Assembly: GCA_016840035.1 (NCBI GenBank)
Contig: JAEOTC010000038.1
Location: 78,760-142,759, forward strand
DNA from: Candidatus Hodarchaeota archaeon
Lineage (GTDB): Archaea; Asgardarchaeota; Heimdallarchaeia; Hodarchaeales; Hodarchaeaceae
Reading direction: 5' to 3'
Length of the DNA: 64,000 nucleotides
The translations under genes and the position numbers were made by a program. Below the pieces are notes generated by a model, which saw nothing but the letters and a program-made list of their open reading frames with translations, ran no database searches and was not told where the DNA came from. Shown one piece after another: positions 44,654 through 53,853 of the stretch. Each line of letters begins with the position of its first letter. The stretch's first letter is position 1.

Positions 44654-45445
44654 TTGGAGAAACAGTCAATGTCTGGTTTACTAAGAAAAACATACTTAGA
44701 TTCAGATCTTATCTCTACAGTTTTCCACTTTTCAGAGGTGGGGTCAACAAATAATATTGCGAAAAAGATGATCTTAAAGGAAAAAGAGGGGGGTTTCGCA
44801 GTTATTTCAGATATTCAAACTGCTGGATATGGTCGACGGGGAGATTTCTGGGAATCTCCTAAAGGTGGTTTATGGTGTTCTTTAGCGATTAAACCAGACA
44901 TAAATCCTAGTATAATTGGTCTAATCCCCATCATATGTGCTTTAAGCGTATCTAAAGCTCTTGAATCGCATGATATTAAAACACGACTGAAATGGCCTAA
45001 TGACATCTTACATTCCAGGGATGAAGCAAAAATTGCAGGTATAATCGTTGAGGGCAAAGTATCATCAAAAATGGTTGAGTACATCATTATTGGTATTGGT
45101 ATCAATGTGAATATCGAATTAGAGCAATTTTCACCCCCCTTGCGAAATCACATTACTTCAACCTTGAAAATTAAACGAACTAAGATCTCTTTGGAGGAAC
45201 TGCTACACACAATCATATTCTATCTTGAAGAAGGATTTGACAAGATGAAGAAGGGAGAAGAGAATCACATTCTTTCACAATGGAAACAAAGAGATAATAT
45301 TTTGGGGAGAAAAATTGTAATAACATCAAATAATATTGAATATGAAGGAATTGCAAAAGATCTTACATTATATGGACAAATGATATTGGAACTTGTAGAT
45401 GGAAGGAAAATTACTTTTTCTTCAGGAAATGTTAAACTATTATAA
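44654..45445 (+). CDS. birA: Biotin-protein ligase
   Basis: A 263-residue catalytic-only biotin ligase. Motifs: SEVGSTNNIAKKM, DIQTAGYGRRGDFWESPKGGLWCSL (biotinyl-AMP site with GRRG), LKWPNDI, KIAGIIVEGK (Lys of the active site), IIGIGINVN. A C-terminal SH3-like domain (GRKIVITSNNIEYEGIAKDL) is present. There is no N-terminal DNA-binding domain, so it is not a repressor. Start: TTG 44654 (also a later ATG, M5, in this frame). Confidence 0.94.
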   Translation: MEKQSMSGLLRKTYLDSDLISTVFHFSEVGSTNNIAKKMILKEKEGGFAVISDIQTAGYGRRGDFWESPKGGLWCSLAIKPDINPSIIGLIPIICALSVSKALESHDIKTRLKWPNDILHSRDEAKIAGIIVEGKVSSKMVEYIIIGIGINVNIELEQFSPPLRNHITSTLKIKRTKISLEELLHTIIFYLEEGFDKMKKGEENHILSQWKQRDNILGRKIVITSNNIEYEGIAKDLTLYGQMILELVDGRKITFSSGNVKLL

Positions 45446-45496
45446 TCAAGTAATTCTTGGAGTTTAAGTTGTTGTAACAGAATGAGGTGAAAAATC

Positions 45497-46054
45497 ATTG
45501 TCTACAATATCAAGACTGGATCTAATACTGTTCTACGAGGATTAATTGCGGAAGAGTTTGCTCGTTATACTCTTAGCAAACGTTATTCATTATTAATACT
45601 TAGACCGACGAAAGTTATAGAATTTTTGTCCGATTATCAAATTAAGGGATCACATTATAATTTTTTAGTCCAATACCAGCAAACGATGGATTTTATAGGA
45701 TTTGGACCAATAAAAAATAACGAAACGTCTCTCCCAGAGCTAGGGAGTGGATTGGTTAGGAATTACTTCTATGAACAAGATGGATTAACACCCTTCTTGC
45801 CATCCAACTCGGAACAGACCAAAATTAACGGATACATTATTGAGGTCAAGTCTCGGACAACAAAAAATCATTGGAAGCCATTTACTTATTCATTTTCAAT
45901 AAACCAAGAGAAAATGTTCTCAAAATCCGTGAAATATAAGTTTAAAGTAGTTTTATGTGGAGTATCGTTTGCAGAGGATTGGGAACTATCGGTAGTTCTC
46001 ACAAATCCTCAAGGAAAAATCCTCCCAGAAGATTATTTTAATTCAGATCAATAA
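45497..46054 (+). CDS. PD-(D/E)XK-nuclease-like hypothetical protein, probable ATT start
   Basis: A protein of about 185 residues. It shows RGLIAEEFARYTLSKRY near the N terminus, an acidic residue in QDGLTPF (D95) and INGYIIEVKSRT (E116, K118), an arrangement typical of the PD-(D/E)XK nuclease core. No frame start with ATG, GTG or TTG lies before codon 44 (TTG 45626). GAGGTGA at 45484-45490 stands six bases before ATT 45497, so ATT (or ATC 45494) is the likely start codon. Beginning at TTG 45626 would remove the first helix. The 3' end overlaps the convergent peptidase gene by 17 bases. Confidence 0.6.
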   Translation: MVYNIKTGSNTVLRGLIAEEFARYTLSKRYSLLILRPTKVIEFLSDYQIKGSHYNFLVQYQQTMDFIGFGPIKNNETSLPELGSGLVRNYFYEQDGLTPFLPSNSEQTKINGYIIEVKSRTTKNHWKPFTYSFSINQEKMFSKSVKYKFKVVLCGVSFAEDWELSVVLTNPQGKILPEDYFNSDQ

Positions 46055-47198
46055 AAATGGGTTCTGCGTTTGTAAGGACTTTAGGACCATTACGAGTCAT
46101 AAGAACATCATTTTCTAACCTAAATCCTCCAACATCCTTTTCGTATATGCCAGGTTCAATAGTAAAGATCATTCCTTCTTCTATACGCGTAGGTGTCCAG
46201 TGTTTGAGCAGAGATTCATGTGATGGTTTCTGTCGCAACAGGGGGGAGTCATGCACCGTCAACCCAATTCCATGACCCAAAGAATGAGGCATCTTGTATC
46301 CTTGCTTTTCAATGATATTGTGAGCGATCTCTGCAACTTCATGTAAATATTGCGACTCTGAGATTGCATCAATTGCACTATCATGAGCAGATTTAACTGT
46401 TTCAACAATCGTTTTCATTTTCTCGTTCATTGAACCCATTATAAAAGGGAGAGTGACATCTGAAGTTAATGCTTCAGCTTGTACACCAAAGTCGATCAGT
46501 GCAAGTCCTTTTTGAAATAGTGATTGATTTGGATCTGCTCGTGGATATGTATGTATCTGCCAAGATCGGGCACTACTAGCTACAAGAGATTCAAATCCAA
46601 CAGCAAAAGCCCCTAATTCTCGCATTCTGCTCTCAACAAAAACTGCAAGATCCATTTCCGTTTTAATCTTTGATTGAGAGATAACTACCTCTTCAATTTC
46701 CGTAACGAGTTGATTACTAATCTCGATAGATTTTTTCATCATAGTGATTTCTTCTTTTGATTTTGTGGATCTTAAGTCTGCTAACAGACTATCAATTATC
46801 GTGGGATTATAGATAATCTCTGCACTCGGAACTTTATCTAATATTAGTTGTACATTATCATATGGAATCCCTCTTGGAATTCCAACCTTCGGATTAGATG
46901 TAGATGATTCAGAAAATACTTCAACCGTAGCAGCAGTTACTCCTTTGTATTCTGCCATATTAATGATTCTATCAGCTTCTGAATACATTTTCGCTAGCTG
47001 ATAATCCCATGGTATAAGTGTAGTCTGTCGATTCTTCACATCGATAAATAAAGTAGCGTCCTCTGGATGACCAGTAAGGTATTTCACGTTAACATCTCTA
47101 TGTGCCTCTGAATCGGTAAGATAGAGAAAATCTAGATTGTGGGTAGTTAAGGAGTCATACAACTTTGTTAATTTATCTTGAGTAATATAACGTGCCAC
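46038..47198 (-). CDS. pepQ: M24-family Xaa-Pro dipeptidase/aminopeptidase
   Basis: A 386-residue metallopeptidase with an N-terminal creatinase-like domain (DFLYLTDSEAHRDVNVKYLTGHPEDA) and a C-terminal pita-bread domain. The metal ligands can be read: two Asp in LALIDFGVQAEALTSDVTLPF, His in HSLGHGIGLTVHD, Glu in FTIEPGIYE and Glu in FRLENDVLM. It removes N-terminal residues before proline or cleaves X-Pro dipeptides. Start ATG 47198, with GGTGAAACTA just before. Confidence 0.92.
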   Translation of the reverse strand: MARYITQDKLTKLYDSLTTHNLDFLYLTDSEAHRDVNVKYLTGHPEDATLFIDVKNRQTTLIPWDYQLAKMYSEADRIINMAEYKGVTAATVEVFSESSTSNPKVGIPRGIPYDNVQLILDKVPSAEIIYNPTIIDSLLADLRSTKSKEEITMMKKSIEISNQLVTEIEEVVISQSKIKTEMDLAVFVESRMRELGAFAVGFESLVASSARSWQIHTYPRADPNQSLFQKGLALIDFGVQAEALTSDVTLPFIMGSMNEKMKTIVETVKSAHDSAIDAISESQYLHEVAEIAHNIIEKQGYKMPHSLGHGIGLTVHDSPLLRQKPSHESLLKHWTPTRIEEGMIFTIEPGIYEKDVGGFRLENDVLMTRNGPKVLTNAEPIFIDLN

Positions 47199-47427
47199 TT
47201 AGTTTCACCTAAAAAATTCTTCGAGTTGTTAGGAAAATCAAGTTTAGAATTTTAAAAATCTGCTCTTGTACTATTGTATTTATCATCTAGATATTTATTT
47301 TCACCAAAATAATCTTTTAAGAGAGTCTCTCAAGGACCATGAAAAGAGAGAATTTAGGATGCTAAGAATCATAAAAACAATATTTTAGATACGGTTCAGA
47401 ACAAAGGTTGTCAAATTTATCCAGTTT

Positions 47428-47658
47428 TTATTCTACCTTAATTTTGTGCCACTTCTTGTTTTTGGACTCAGGACGTAATGTTTTTCTTTGAGTATTACTC
47501 AATTTTTGCCCTTGCTGTTGTTTAAGCAGATTTCTTTGGGTCATTTTGGATATTTTACGCGTAATTAATTGTAATTCTGAACTATTTGGACGATAGGATT
47601 TTAATAGTTTCTGAAATTCAAGGAGAAGCGCGTTTACCTTTTTTTTGTCTACTGCCAT
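47428..47658 (-). CDS. Small basic hypothetical protein
   Basis: A 76-residue protein rich in Lys, Gln, Leu and Arg (AVDKKKVNALLLEFQKLLKSYRPNSSELQLITRKISKM, then QQQGQKLSNTQRKTLRP). Likely helical with a disordered basic end. No family recognised. It stands alone between the peptidase and the EF-2 gene, on the minus strand. Confidence 0.5.
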   Translation of the reverse strand: MAVDKKKVNALLLEFQKLLKSYRPNSSELQLITRKISKMTQRNLLKQQQGQKLSNTQRKTLRPESKNKKWHKIKVE

Positions 47659-47899
47659 TCTGTTTTACCATAATATTTACTAAAAATAAATTTTTGGGAA
47701 CGGTTCAGCAATCCTCTCTGATTTCTCCTCGAGACAAAATCATTGTTAAAGTAAATATATCATTTCCAAAATTTCCTGAATGAAGATCTTCATGCTTTTA
47801 GTCTCCGTTTCACTAATTATACGGTAAAAGAAAGTATGATACCAATTTGAATTGATAATAACTACTAAATCTAATCATATTATTATGGAGTAATGTCAA

Positions 47900-50335
47900 A
47901 TGCCAAAATTTACTATCGAAGAAGCTCAAAAACTTCTCGTCGATCGAGATTATGTGCGAAACCTTGGAGTTATAGCACACATCGACCATGGTAAAAGTAC
48001 ACTCACAGACTCGCTTCTTGCTGCGAGTGGATTATTAGCAGAAAAAGTAGCTGGCGAAGCTAGAGCAACAGACACACGAGAAGACGAACAAGAACGTGGT
48101 ATCACTATAAAGACTACAGGAATCTCTCTAGTTCACGAATTAAAAGAAAGGACTTTTCTCGTGAACTTACAAGACACTCCAGGGCACGTTGACTTTTCTG
48201 GAGAAGTCACATCAGCACTACGAGTTGTAGACGGAGCTCTTGTTGTAGTAGATGCAGTTGAAGGTGTTATGGTTCAAACTGAAGTAGTTACTCAGCAAGC
48301 ACTTGCAGAACGAGTTCGTCCTGTCTTGATTATCAATAAAGTTGACCGTTTAATAACTGAGATGCGTATGACACCCGATAACGCATATGAACAATTCAAA
48401 AAGATTATTAGTGATTTCAACGTACTAGTTGAAACCTATGCTCCTCCTGAATTTAAAAAGAAATGGAGAGTTGATCCTAGACAAGGTACTGTTGCATTTG
48501 GATCTGCTATTCATCGGTTTGGTTTGACAATTCCAGCTCTAGCCGAAATTTGGCATGAAAAAACTGGTCAACCAATTGACAAATTAGTAAAGAATCTCTG
48601 GATGAAAAATAATTTCGTTAATGGAGTTCTTAAACCAACCTATGAAATATATGAAAAAGCTGAAGAAAATGATACAGAATCTCTAAAAAAGGTAGCAGAA
48701 CAATTAACGCTTCGTATTGATGAAAGCGTTTGGCTTGAACCACCTAAGAGAATTGCAAAAGCATTGTTGGAAAAATGGCTACCTGTAGAGAAGGCAGTAC
48801 TCGATATGGTTGTCGCATTCTGTCCTTCTCCAATAGACGCACAAAAGTATCGATTTAAAAGCTTCTGGACTGGAGAAATGGAATCTCCTGAAGGTAAAGG
48901 TCTTCTTACTTGTGATCCCGACGCTCCCGTTATGATATCAATATCTAAAATGATTCCGGGAAGAGCAAAACGAATAATTGCCATGGGACGAGTATTTTCT
49001 GGAACCGTTAAGGCTGGACAGAAGATCACCGCTCTTCTACCAGGTTATCAGCCTGGAAGTAAGGAACGGACGTTTACAACGAATATCCAACAGGTTTCTA
49101 TGTTAATGGGAGCAAAGGCTGAAAAAGTTGATTTTATCCCTGCTGGAAACATTGTTGCATTACAAGGCCTTCGTGGTGCGACAGCAAGTAGTACAATCAC
49201 AAGTCTGGAATCAGCACTTCCATTTAAAGCATTGAGTTATGCAGTGGAACCAGTCGTTACAATTGCAATTGAAGCAAAATCTCCTAGTGAACTACCAAAG
49301 CTTGCAGAAGGATTACAACTAATGGAATTAGTGGATCCATCATTAAAAACAAAAGTGAACGAAGAAACTGGAGAATTCCTTCTCTCTGGGACAGGAGAGC
49401 TTCATCTGGAAATAGCCGTAAAAGACTTGCAGGACTTACAAAAAATAGAAGTAACGCAAAGTGAACCCATTGTTGTATTTAGGGAATCAGTCTCTGCTGA
49501 ATCTACTCAACAAGCCCTTGCAAAGTCTCCGAACAAACACAATCGTCTATGGGTTCGAGCTGCTCCATTAGAGGAAGATGTCATAAAAATCATTGAAGCT
49601 GGAACTATACACCAATATACAGATCGAAAGGAAATGGGACAAATTCTGAGAGATCAAGCTGGATGGGATGCCAAAGTTGGTCGTAAAGTCTTAGGTATGG
49701 GACCAGCGGAAAATGATCCAAATTTCTACATTGATGCAACTAAAGGTGTTCAATACCTACGTGAAGTTAAGGATTATCTCCTACAAGGTTTCCGTTGGGC
49801 TGCAAGGGAAGGGCCTTTGTGTGGTGAACCGTTCTACGGTATTAAATTTTTGTTAGAAGATGTTAAGCTTCATGAGGATCCTGTACACCGAGGAGCAGGG
49901 CAAACAATGCCTGTTTCGCGAAGAGCGTGTTTCGGTGCAGCTTTATTGGCATCTCCCATACTTCTTGAACCTGTTTATAAGGTTCAAGTTCAAGTTCCAG
50001 AGCAGTACCTCGGTAATGTCTATAAAGTTCTTACAAAACGAAGAGGTAGAGTAATTGATACTCAAAAGCGAGAAGGAACCCCCTTAAATATTATCATTGC
50101 AGAGGTTCCTGTTTCTGAATCTTTTGGAATTACGACTGATTTACGATCTGAGACTTCAGGCTTTGCATTTTCTCAAATGGTTTTTGATCATTGGGAGAAA
50201 GTTCCTGGAAATCCAGCCAAGGAAGAAGAACAAGGCGGTGGATTAGCACGTAAGTTTGTTATAGAAACACGAAAGCGTAAAGGATTTCACAATCCTAATC
50301 CTCCAAAACCTGAAGACTATTACGATAAACTCTAA
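47900..50335 (+). CDS. fusA: Elongation factor 2 (aEF-2)
   Basis: An 811-residue translocation GTPase, longer than most archaeal EF-2 (about 730) and nearer the eukaryotic size. G1 NLGVIAHIDHGKSTLTDSLL, G2 EDEQERGITIKTTG, G3 LQDTPGHVDFSGEV, G4 INKVDRL. The domain IV tip reads HEDPVHRGAGQTMPVSRR, keeping the His that eukaryotes and many archaea convert to diphthamide. The C terminus RKRKGFHNPNPPKPEDYYDKL resembles the eukaryotic RKRKGL...DKL ending. A spacer with RVDPRQGTVAFGSAIHRFGLTIPALAEIWHEKTG fits the eEF-2-like domain I insert. The ATG is preceded by TGGAGTAATGTCAA. Confidence 0.97.
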   Translation: MPKFTIEEAQKLLVDRDYVRNLGVIAHIDHGKSTLTDSLLAASGLLAEKVAGEARATDTREDEQERGITIKTTGISLVHELKERTFLVNLQDTPGHVDFSGEVTSALRVVDGALVVVDAVEGVMVQTEVVTQQALAERVRPVLIINKVDRLITEMRMTPDNAYEQFKKIISDFNVLVETYAPPEFKKKWRVDPRQGTVAFGSAIHRFGLTIPALAEIWHEKTGQPIDKLVKNLWMKNNFVNGVLKPTYEIYEKAEENDTESLKKVAEQLTLRIDESVWLEPPKRIAKALLEKWLPVEKAVLDMVVAFCPSPIDAQKYRFKSFWTGEMESPEGKGLLTCDPDAPVMISISKMIPGRAKRIIAMGRVFSGTVKAGQKITALLPGYQPGSKERTFTTNIQQVSMLMGAKAEKVDFIPAGNIVALQGLRGATASSTITSLESALPFKALSYAVEPVVTIAIEAKSPSELPKLAEGLQLMELVDPSLKTKVNEETGEFLLSGTGELHLEIAVKDLQDLQKIEVTQSEPIVVFRESVSAESTQQALAKSPNKHNRLWVRAAPLEEDVIKIIEAGTIHQYTDRKEMGQILRDQAGWDAKVGRKVLGMGPAENDPNFYIDATKGVQYLREVKDYLLQGFRWAAREGPLCGEPFYGIKFLLEDVKLHEDPVHRGAGQTMPVSRRACFGAALLASPILLEPVYKVQVQVPEQYLGNVYKVLTKRRGRVIDTQKREGTPLNIIIAEVPVSESFGITTDLRSETSGFAFSQMVFDHWEKVPGNPAKEEEQGGGLARKFVIETRKRKGFHNPNPPKPEDYYDKL

Positions 50336-50455
50336 TTTTCTTGAGTTTACTTTCCTTTTTTCTTATTATTCCCAACCGCTTGAAAAATAACAATATCTTT
50401 ACTGCTAGATACCTTTCTAAAAGACTGAAGCAAATGAAAGGAATTGTTAAAAAAG

Positions 50456-50530
50456 CGGATCCGGAGGGATTTGAACCCACGACATTCTGCTCCGAAGGCA
50501 GACGCTCTATCCATGCTGAGCCACGGATCC
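50456..50530 (-). tRNA. tRNA-Arg(TCG)
   Basis: Minus strand, 75 bases, no intron, no encoded CCA: acceptor GGATCCG/CGGATCC, D-arm GCTC..GAGC, anticodon stem TCTGC/GCAGA with loop CTTCGGA (anticodon TCG), T-arm GTGGG TTCAAAT CCCTC with one T-T mismatch. Discriminator G. Confidence 0.92.
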
Positions 50531-50714
50531 ATTAATATCTAATTCAATGGTTTTGTTAAAATCTGTTTCTAGAGGGGATTACAAGACAATTGTTTGAATA
50601 ATAAGAATATATTGGAAACAAGATTAGTAACTTAGTTTGAAATAGAGGAGCTATTTCAAATCATGAACAGTTTAGCAATTCATTTTCAAATTTCAAGACT
50701 GAAGGAGAATCTAT

Positions 50715-50990
50715 TCATCTATTCTTCCGTTCAGCTGAAGATCGGATTTTCACTTGATGTCTGTGAATTGCACAGGAAACGCAGAAGTATCGAACATATG
50801 GAACTCGAGCAATTTGGGTTCCAGCTTGACGTAATTCCTTTGCAATCGTGAAATCAACTAAGTTTTTATAGCTGGTTTTTCGCTTGGCCTTATCTCTTGG
50901 GACTAATCGTCCACATGAAGAGCATTGAACTTTACCTAAGTTGCCTTTCCCACCTTTACTTCGACCGCCAGATTTTCTTTTTTTGCCCAT
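50715..50990 (-). CDS. rps26e: 30S ribosomal protein eS26
   Basis: A 91-residue small-subunit protein with a zinc site: VQCSSCGRLVPRDKAKRK and YFCVSCAIHRHQVKIRSSAERKNR. This family occurs in eukaryotes and some archaea. A frame start at ATG 51008 would add six residues, but GGTG is correctly spaced (8 bases) before ATG 50990, giving MGKKRKSGG, so that start is chosen. Confidence 0.94.
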   Translation of the reverse strand: MGKKRKSGGRSKGGKGNLGKVQCSSCGRLVPRDKAKRKTSYKNLVDFTIAKELRQAGTQIARVPYVRYFCVSCAIHRHQVKIRSSAERKNR

Positions 50991-51066
50991 TACGAGAACA
51001 CCTTTCATATGTGAAGTTACGTTAAAAAAACTGTTTAAATCGAATTTTACCTACAATTTCATGTCT

Positions 51067-51738
51067 TTATGGGTTGTTTTTATTCTCTCCCATTACTTGT
51101 GGAATGGTTTTCTTGGTAATGAACAACGCTAAATTTTCTAAATTTAAGTGATAAGATTGTTCCGAATCGTAAAAAGGTGCAATCTCAGGAAATTCTCCTT
51201 TTATATATTCGAAGACACTTTTTTTAATCAGATCAATTTGTTTAAAATAATCCTCTGAATACCTTTGGATCTTCTGGTAGAGCTCACTTGTCAAGAGGAC
51301 AAAATGTGGGGTTTCATCACCAGAGAGAATTTTCTCACTGATTAAATCATATAATTGTTCTTGATTCTTCCCGTTTGAAAGAATCAGGAAAAAACCAGGC
51401 ATAGGTAATAGAAATAAAATCATTATTGGGGAAAGAAATCCAAACTGAGTTTCAAATCGTACTATAGAATCGTTCGAAATAATCATTGCTGAAATTATAA
51501 GATTTAGTGACGCTGTAAGTGTCGATTGAAAGGACCCTCGTCCTATCCAGTAAAGTTTACCTGAATATTGATGAATTGGATCTTTATTGGAAAAACTCAC
51601 CCCTTGGTAGTTAATTATTGAATAAAAAATTATCGTCCAAGGAAGGACGCATAGGAGTAAGAGGTAGTTATCGTAAAAGCCGATAAAAAAGATAAATGTA
51701 AAATTTATCAAAGAGAGAATAAAAAAAAGAGAGGGCAC
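51067..51738 (-). CDS. Membrane protein, hypothetical
   Basis: A 223-residue protein with four hydrophobic segments in the first 125 residues (LFFILSLINFTFIFFIGFY, YLLLLCVLPWTIIFYSII, LTASLNLIISAMII, LSPIMILFLLPMPGFFLIL). The rest is a cytoplasmic helical domain. No family recognised. It lies downstream of the roadblock gene on the same strand. Confidence 0.65.
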   Translation of the reverse strand: MPSLFFILSLINFTFIFFIGFYDNYLLLLCVLPWTIIFYSIINYQGVSFSNKDPIHQYSGKLYWIGRGSFQSTLTASLNLIISAMIISNDSIVRFETQFGFLSPIMILFLLPMPGFFLILSNGKNQEQLYDLISEKILSGDETPHFVLLTSELYQKIQRYSEDYFKQIDLIKKSVFEYIKGEFPEIAPFYDSEQSYHLNLENLALFITKKTIPQVMGENKNNP

Positions 51739-51771
51739 AGAAATTACATTCCTGTATTTTAAAAAGACCGT

Positions 51772-52206
51772 CTAACTCAAAAGATCTTTTAATTCTGAAA
51801 CCAAGCTGGAAATGTCTTTTTCCTCTTCTTTGAATATTTCAGGTATTTTGTGGCTGTAGCGTCGAAGTACTCGAATTGCTAGCCCTAGTGAATGTGCTTC
51901 GTTTGATGCACCAATTAAAATAAAATCTTCTGCAGAACTTAATACCGTGTAACCTTTCTCTCCACGGACTAGGACTTCCCATAGTTGTCCATGATCCATT
52001 CTGTCAACGACCATACCACCTGTAGATAGTACAGCGGCTGAAAGGGCAGAGAATAAATCTGGGTCTGCATCTTTTTCGGAGAAGAATGCTACACTCATCC
52101 CAGTACGAGTAACTAGTGCTAACGCTTCTAAATCTGCATAACGTACGATTTCTTGTAATAATTTAATCAATTTCTTTTTTTGCTCAACTGTAAGTGCAAA
52201 GGCCAT
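51772..52206 (-). CDS. Roadblock/LC7-domain protein
   Basis: A 144-residue protein. Its core (LIKLLQEIVRYADLEALALVTRTGMSVAFFS, LFSALSAAVLSTGGMVVDRM, GQLWEVLVRGEKGYTVLSSAEDFILIGAS, LGLAIRVLRRYSHKI) is the roadblock/LC7 fold, a longin-like dimer. These proteins scaffold small GTPases (MglB, Ragulator type) and are abundant in Asgard archaea. No GTPase gene is adjacent in this window. Charged C-terminal helix. Confidence 0.93.
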   Translation of the reverse strand: MAFALTVEQKKKLIKLLQEIVRYADLEALALVTRTGMSVAFFSEKDADPDLFSALSAAVLSTGGMVVDRMDHGQLWEVLVRGEKGYTVLSSAEDFILIGASNEAHSLGLAIRVLRRYSHKIPEIFKEEEKDISSLVSELKDLLS

Positions 52207-52508
52207 TTTTTCACCTTCAGGAAGGTTCTCACAATACTTAAAGTTCCTTTTTAATATGAGATACGTTTCTAGATTGAGATAATGGTCTGGACGACGATTA
52301 TACTCTAATTAGGTAATTATCATCGGGTAATGATTTAAACCTTACTAAACCTCGAATCAGCAGAAATTGATTTTCACTAATCTTAGTTAAAGAACATGTA
52401 ACGGGTATCAATCTTGGGTTTGTGGAAAACACTAGAAATTTCTAAAAATTAAAATATATCTTATCTATCAGTGTTAAAGTGAATCTGATCTAAATATCAG
52501 GGTGAGAT
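52207..52508. other. Gene-free divergent region between roadblock and PfkB genes
   Basis: About 300 AT-rich bases, holding promoters for both flanking genes. AAATATATCT near 52450-52460, about 55 bases before the PfkB start, is a candidate TATA box. No other structure is evident. Confidence 0.4.
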
Positions 52509-53498
52509 ATGATGGATACTTCTCAAGAAAAGGTGATTCTAGGATTATTTGTACTAGATAAAATCATCACAACTCATTCTCCGTCTTCCTTTACTAAACA
52601 AGATAATCGTATTGATTTTTCACTTGGAGGCCCACCCACTTTCATGTTGTTTTTTTCTGATATATTAGGGACTTTTTTTCCAATTATCAAATCACCAACG
52701 GTTTTTTCACATATTTCTCCTGAAACTAAGGATTTCCACGAGGAATTTTCCTTTATTTCCCAAGCTCAAGTACAATTCATCAATTATGAAAAAACTCCGA
52801 AATTCATACTTGATTACTCCCAAGGATCTCCTGAAAGAAAATTGGTTTTATATGATCCTCCTGATGATTTTAAATTTGAATCTTTTAACTGGAATTTTCA
52901 TCATCCTCCAATATTAATAATTAGTTCGATTTATCAAGAGTTTAATTCAATTAAAACTTTTTCTTTTTTTCGTGAGAGAGGAAGCTTTCTAGCTTTTGAT
53001 CCCCAAGGATGTTTTAGAGAGAGATTATCGAATGGGGAAATAAGATATTCTGAATGGTTAGAAAAGGACATAATTTCACAACTCGACTGTATTAAACTCT
53101 CGAAAAATGAAGCAGAACTCCTTGGATTGGGATACGATGAGGTAGAGATTATCAAGAAACTACTAAATATCTCTCCAAAATTTGTGATTATTACAAAGGG
53201 AAAAAAAGGATCTTTACTTGGTGTCAGATACACAGGATCAGAAAAGAGTAAGATATTCTACATTCCACCATTTCCTGTAGAGAATGTAAAAACCGAAACT
53301 GGGGCTGGAGATGGCTTTTTGTATTGTTTTATTAGTTTTTTACAATTGTTAAACGATGAATTAGCTGCTATTGCTTATGCAACGAGTTTAATATCTTTAT
53401 TTTTGGAACATGGCCTTGATAAAGAAAAATTTACCTTACAAGAAATTAAATATCGACAGAAATTAATTCATTCTAAGATTCGAAATATACTGGATTAA
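52509..53498 (+). CDS. PfkB-family carbohydrate kinase
   Basis: A 329-residue sugar-kinase-fold protein (ribokinase/PfkB). The C-terminal ATP site ETGAGDGFLYCFISF with the catalytic Asp, and FVIITKGKKGSLLGV before it, are clear. The N-terminal substrate lid (LGGPPTFMLFFSDILG) is less typical, so the sugar cannot be named. Starts at ATG 52509 or 52512 after GGTGAGATATG. Confidence 0.85.
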   Translation: MMDTSQEKVILGLFVLDKIITTHSPSSFTKQDNRIDFSLGGPPTFMLFFSDILGTFFPIIKSPTVFSHISPETKDFHEEFSFISQAQVQFINYEKTPKFILDYSQGSPERKLVLYDPPDDFKFESFNWNFHHPPILIISSIYQEFNSIKTFSFFRERGSFLAFDPQGCFRERLSNGEIRYSEWLEKDIISQLDCIKLSKNEAELLGLGYDEVEIIKKLLNISPKFVIITKGKKGSLLGVRYTGSEKSKIFYIPPFPVENVKTETGAGDGFLYCFISFLQLLNDELAAIAYATSLISLFLEHGLDKEKFTLQEIKYRQKLIHSKIRNILD

Positions 53499-53535
53499 AT
53501 TTTCGCATCCCAGACATCAATTGTAAAGATAAGGT

Positions 53536-53754
53536 TTAATCAACCTTAATGTAGAGGATATTATTTCCCCGAAGAAATGCTCGTCCATATCGCTTGGTTA
53601 TTTTCCCATCCTCCATTTCGGAACAGTTCTCTAGTATTAAATTCATATATTGGTCTGTTATTTTTAATCGTCCTGTGTAGGACTGGTTACTTTTTAATGT
53701 CACAGTAATTGTTTTACCAATTGCTTTTTCTAATGTTTGTAGTGGATTGGACAT
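53536..53754 (-). CDS. Sm-like archaeal protein (SmAP)
   Basis: A 72-residue Lsm protein: PLQTLEKAIGKTITVTLKSNQSYTGRLKITDQYMNLILENCSE (Sm1 motif) and YGRAFLRGNNILYIKVD (Sm2 motif RGNNI). Such proteins form heptameric rings that bind U-rich RNA. Normal size. Downstream, on the same strand, comes the DUF460 gene. Confidence 0.95.
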   Translation of the reverse strand: MSNPLQTLEKAIGKTITVTLKSNQSYTGRLKITDQYMNLILENCSEMEDGKITKRYGRAFLRGNNILYIKVD

Positions 53755-53853
53755 AATACTAGTTCCTTAAAATTTAATAAAATCAAGAATAAGATTAAAT
53801 GCTCCTCATTTTAAAGAATTCTAAAAATGTTTCTTCACTTACTCTGAGATGAT

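Noticed and set aside
50341..50535. Plus- and minus-strand frames across the tRNA-Arg gene
   Set aside because: They overlap the tRNA and have no protein-like features.
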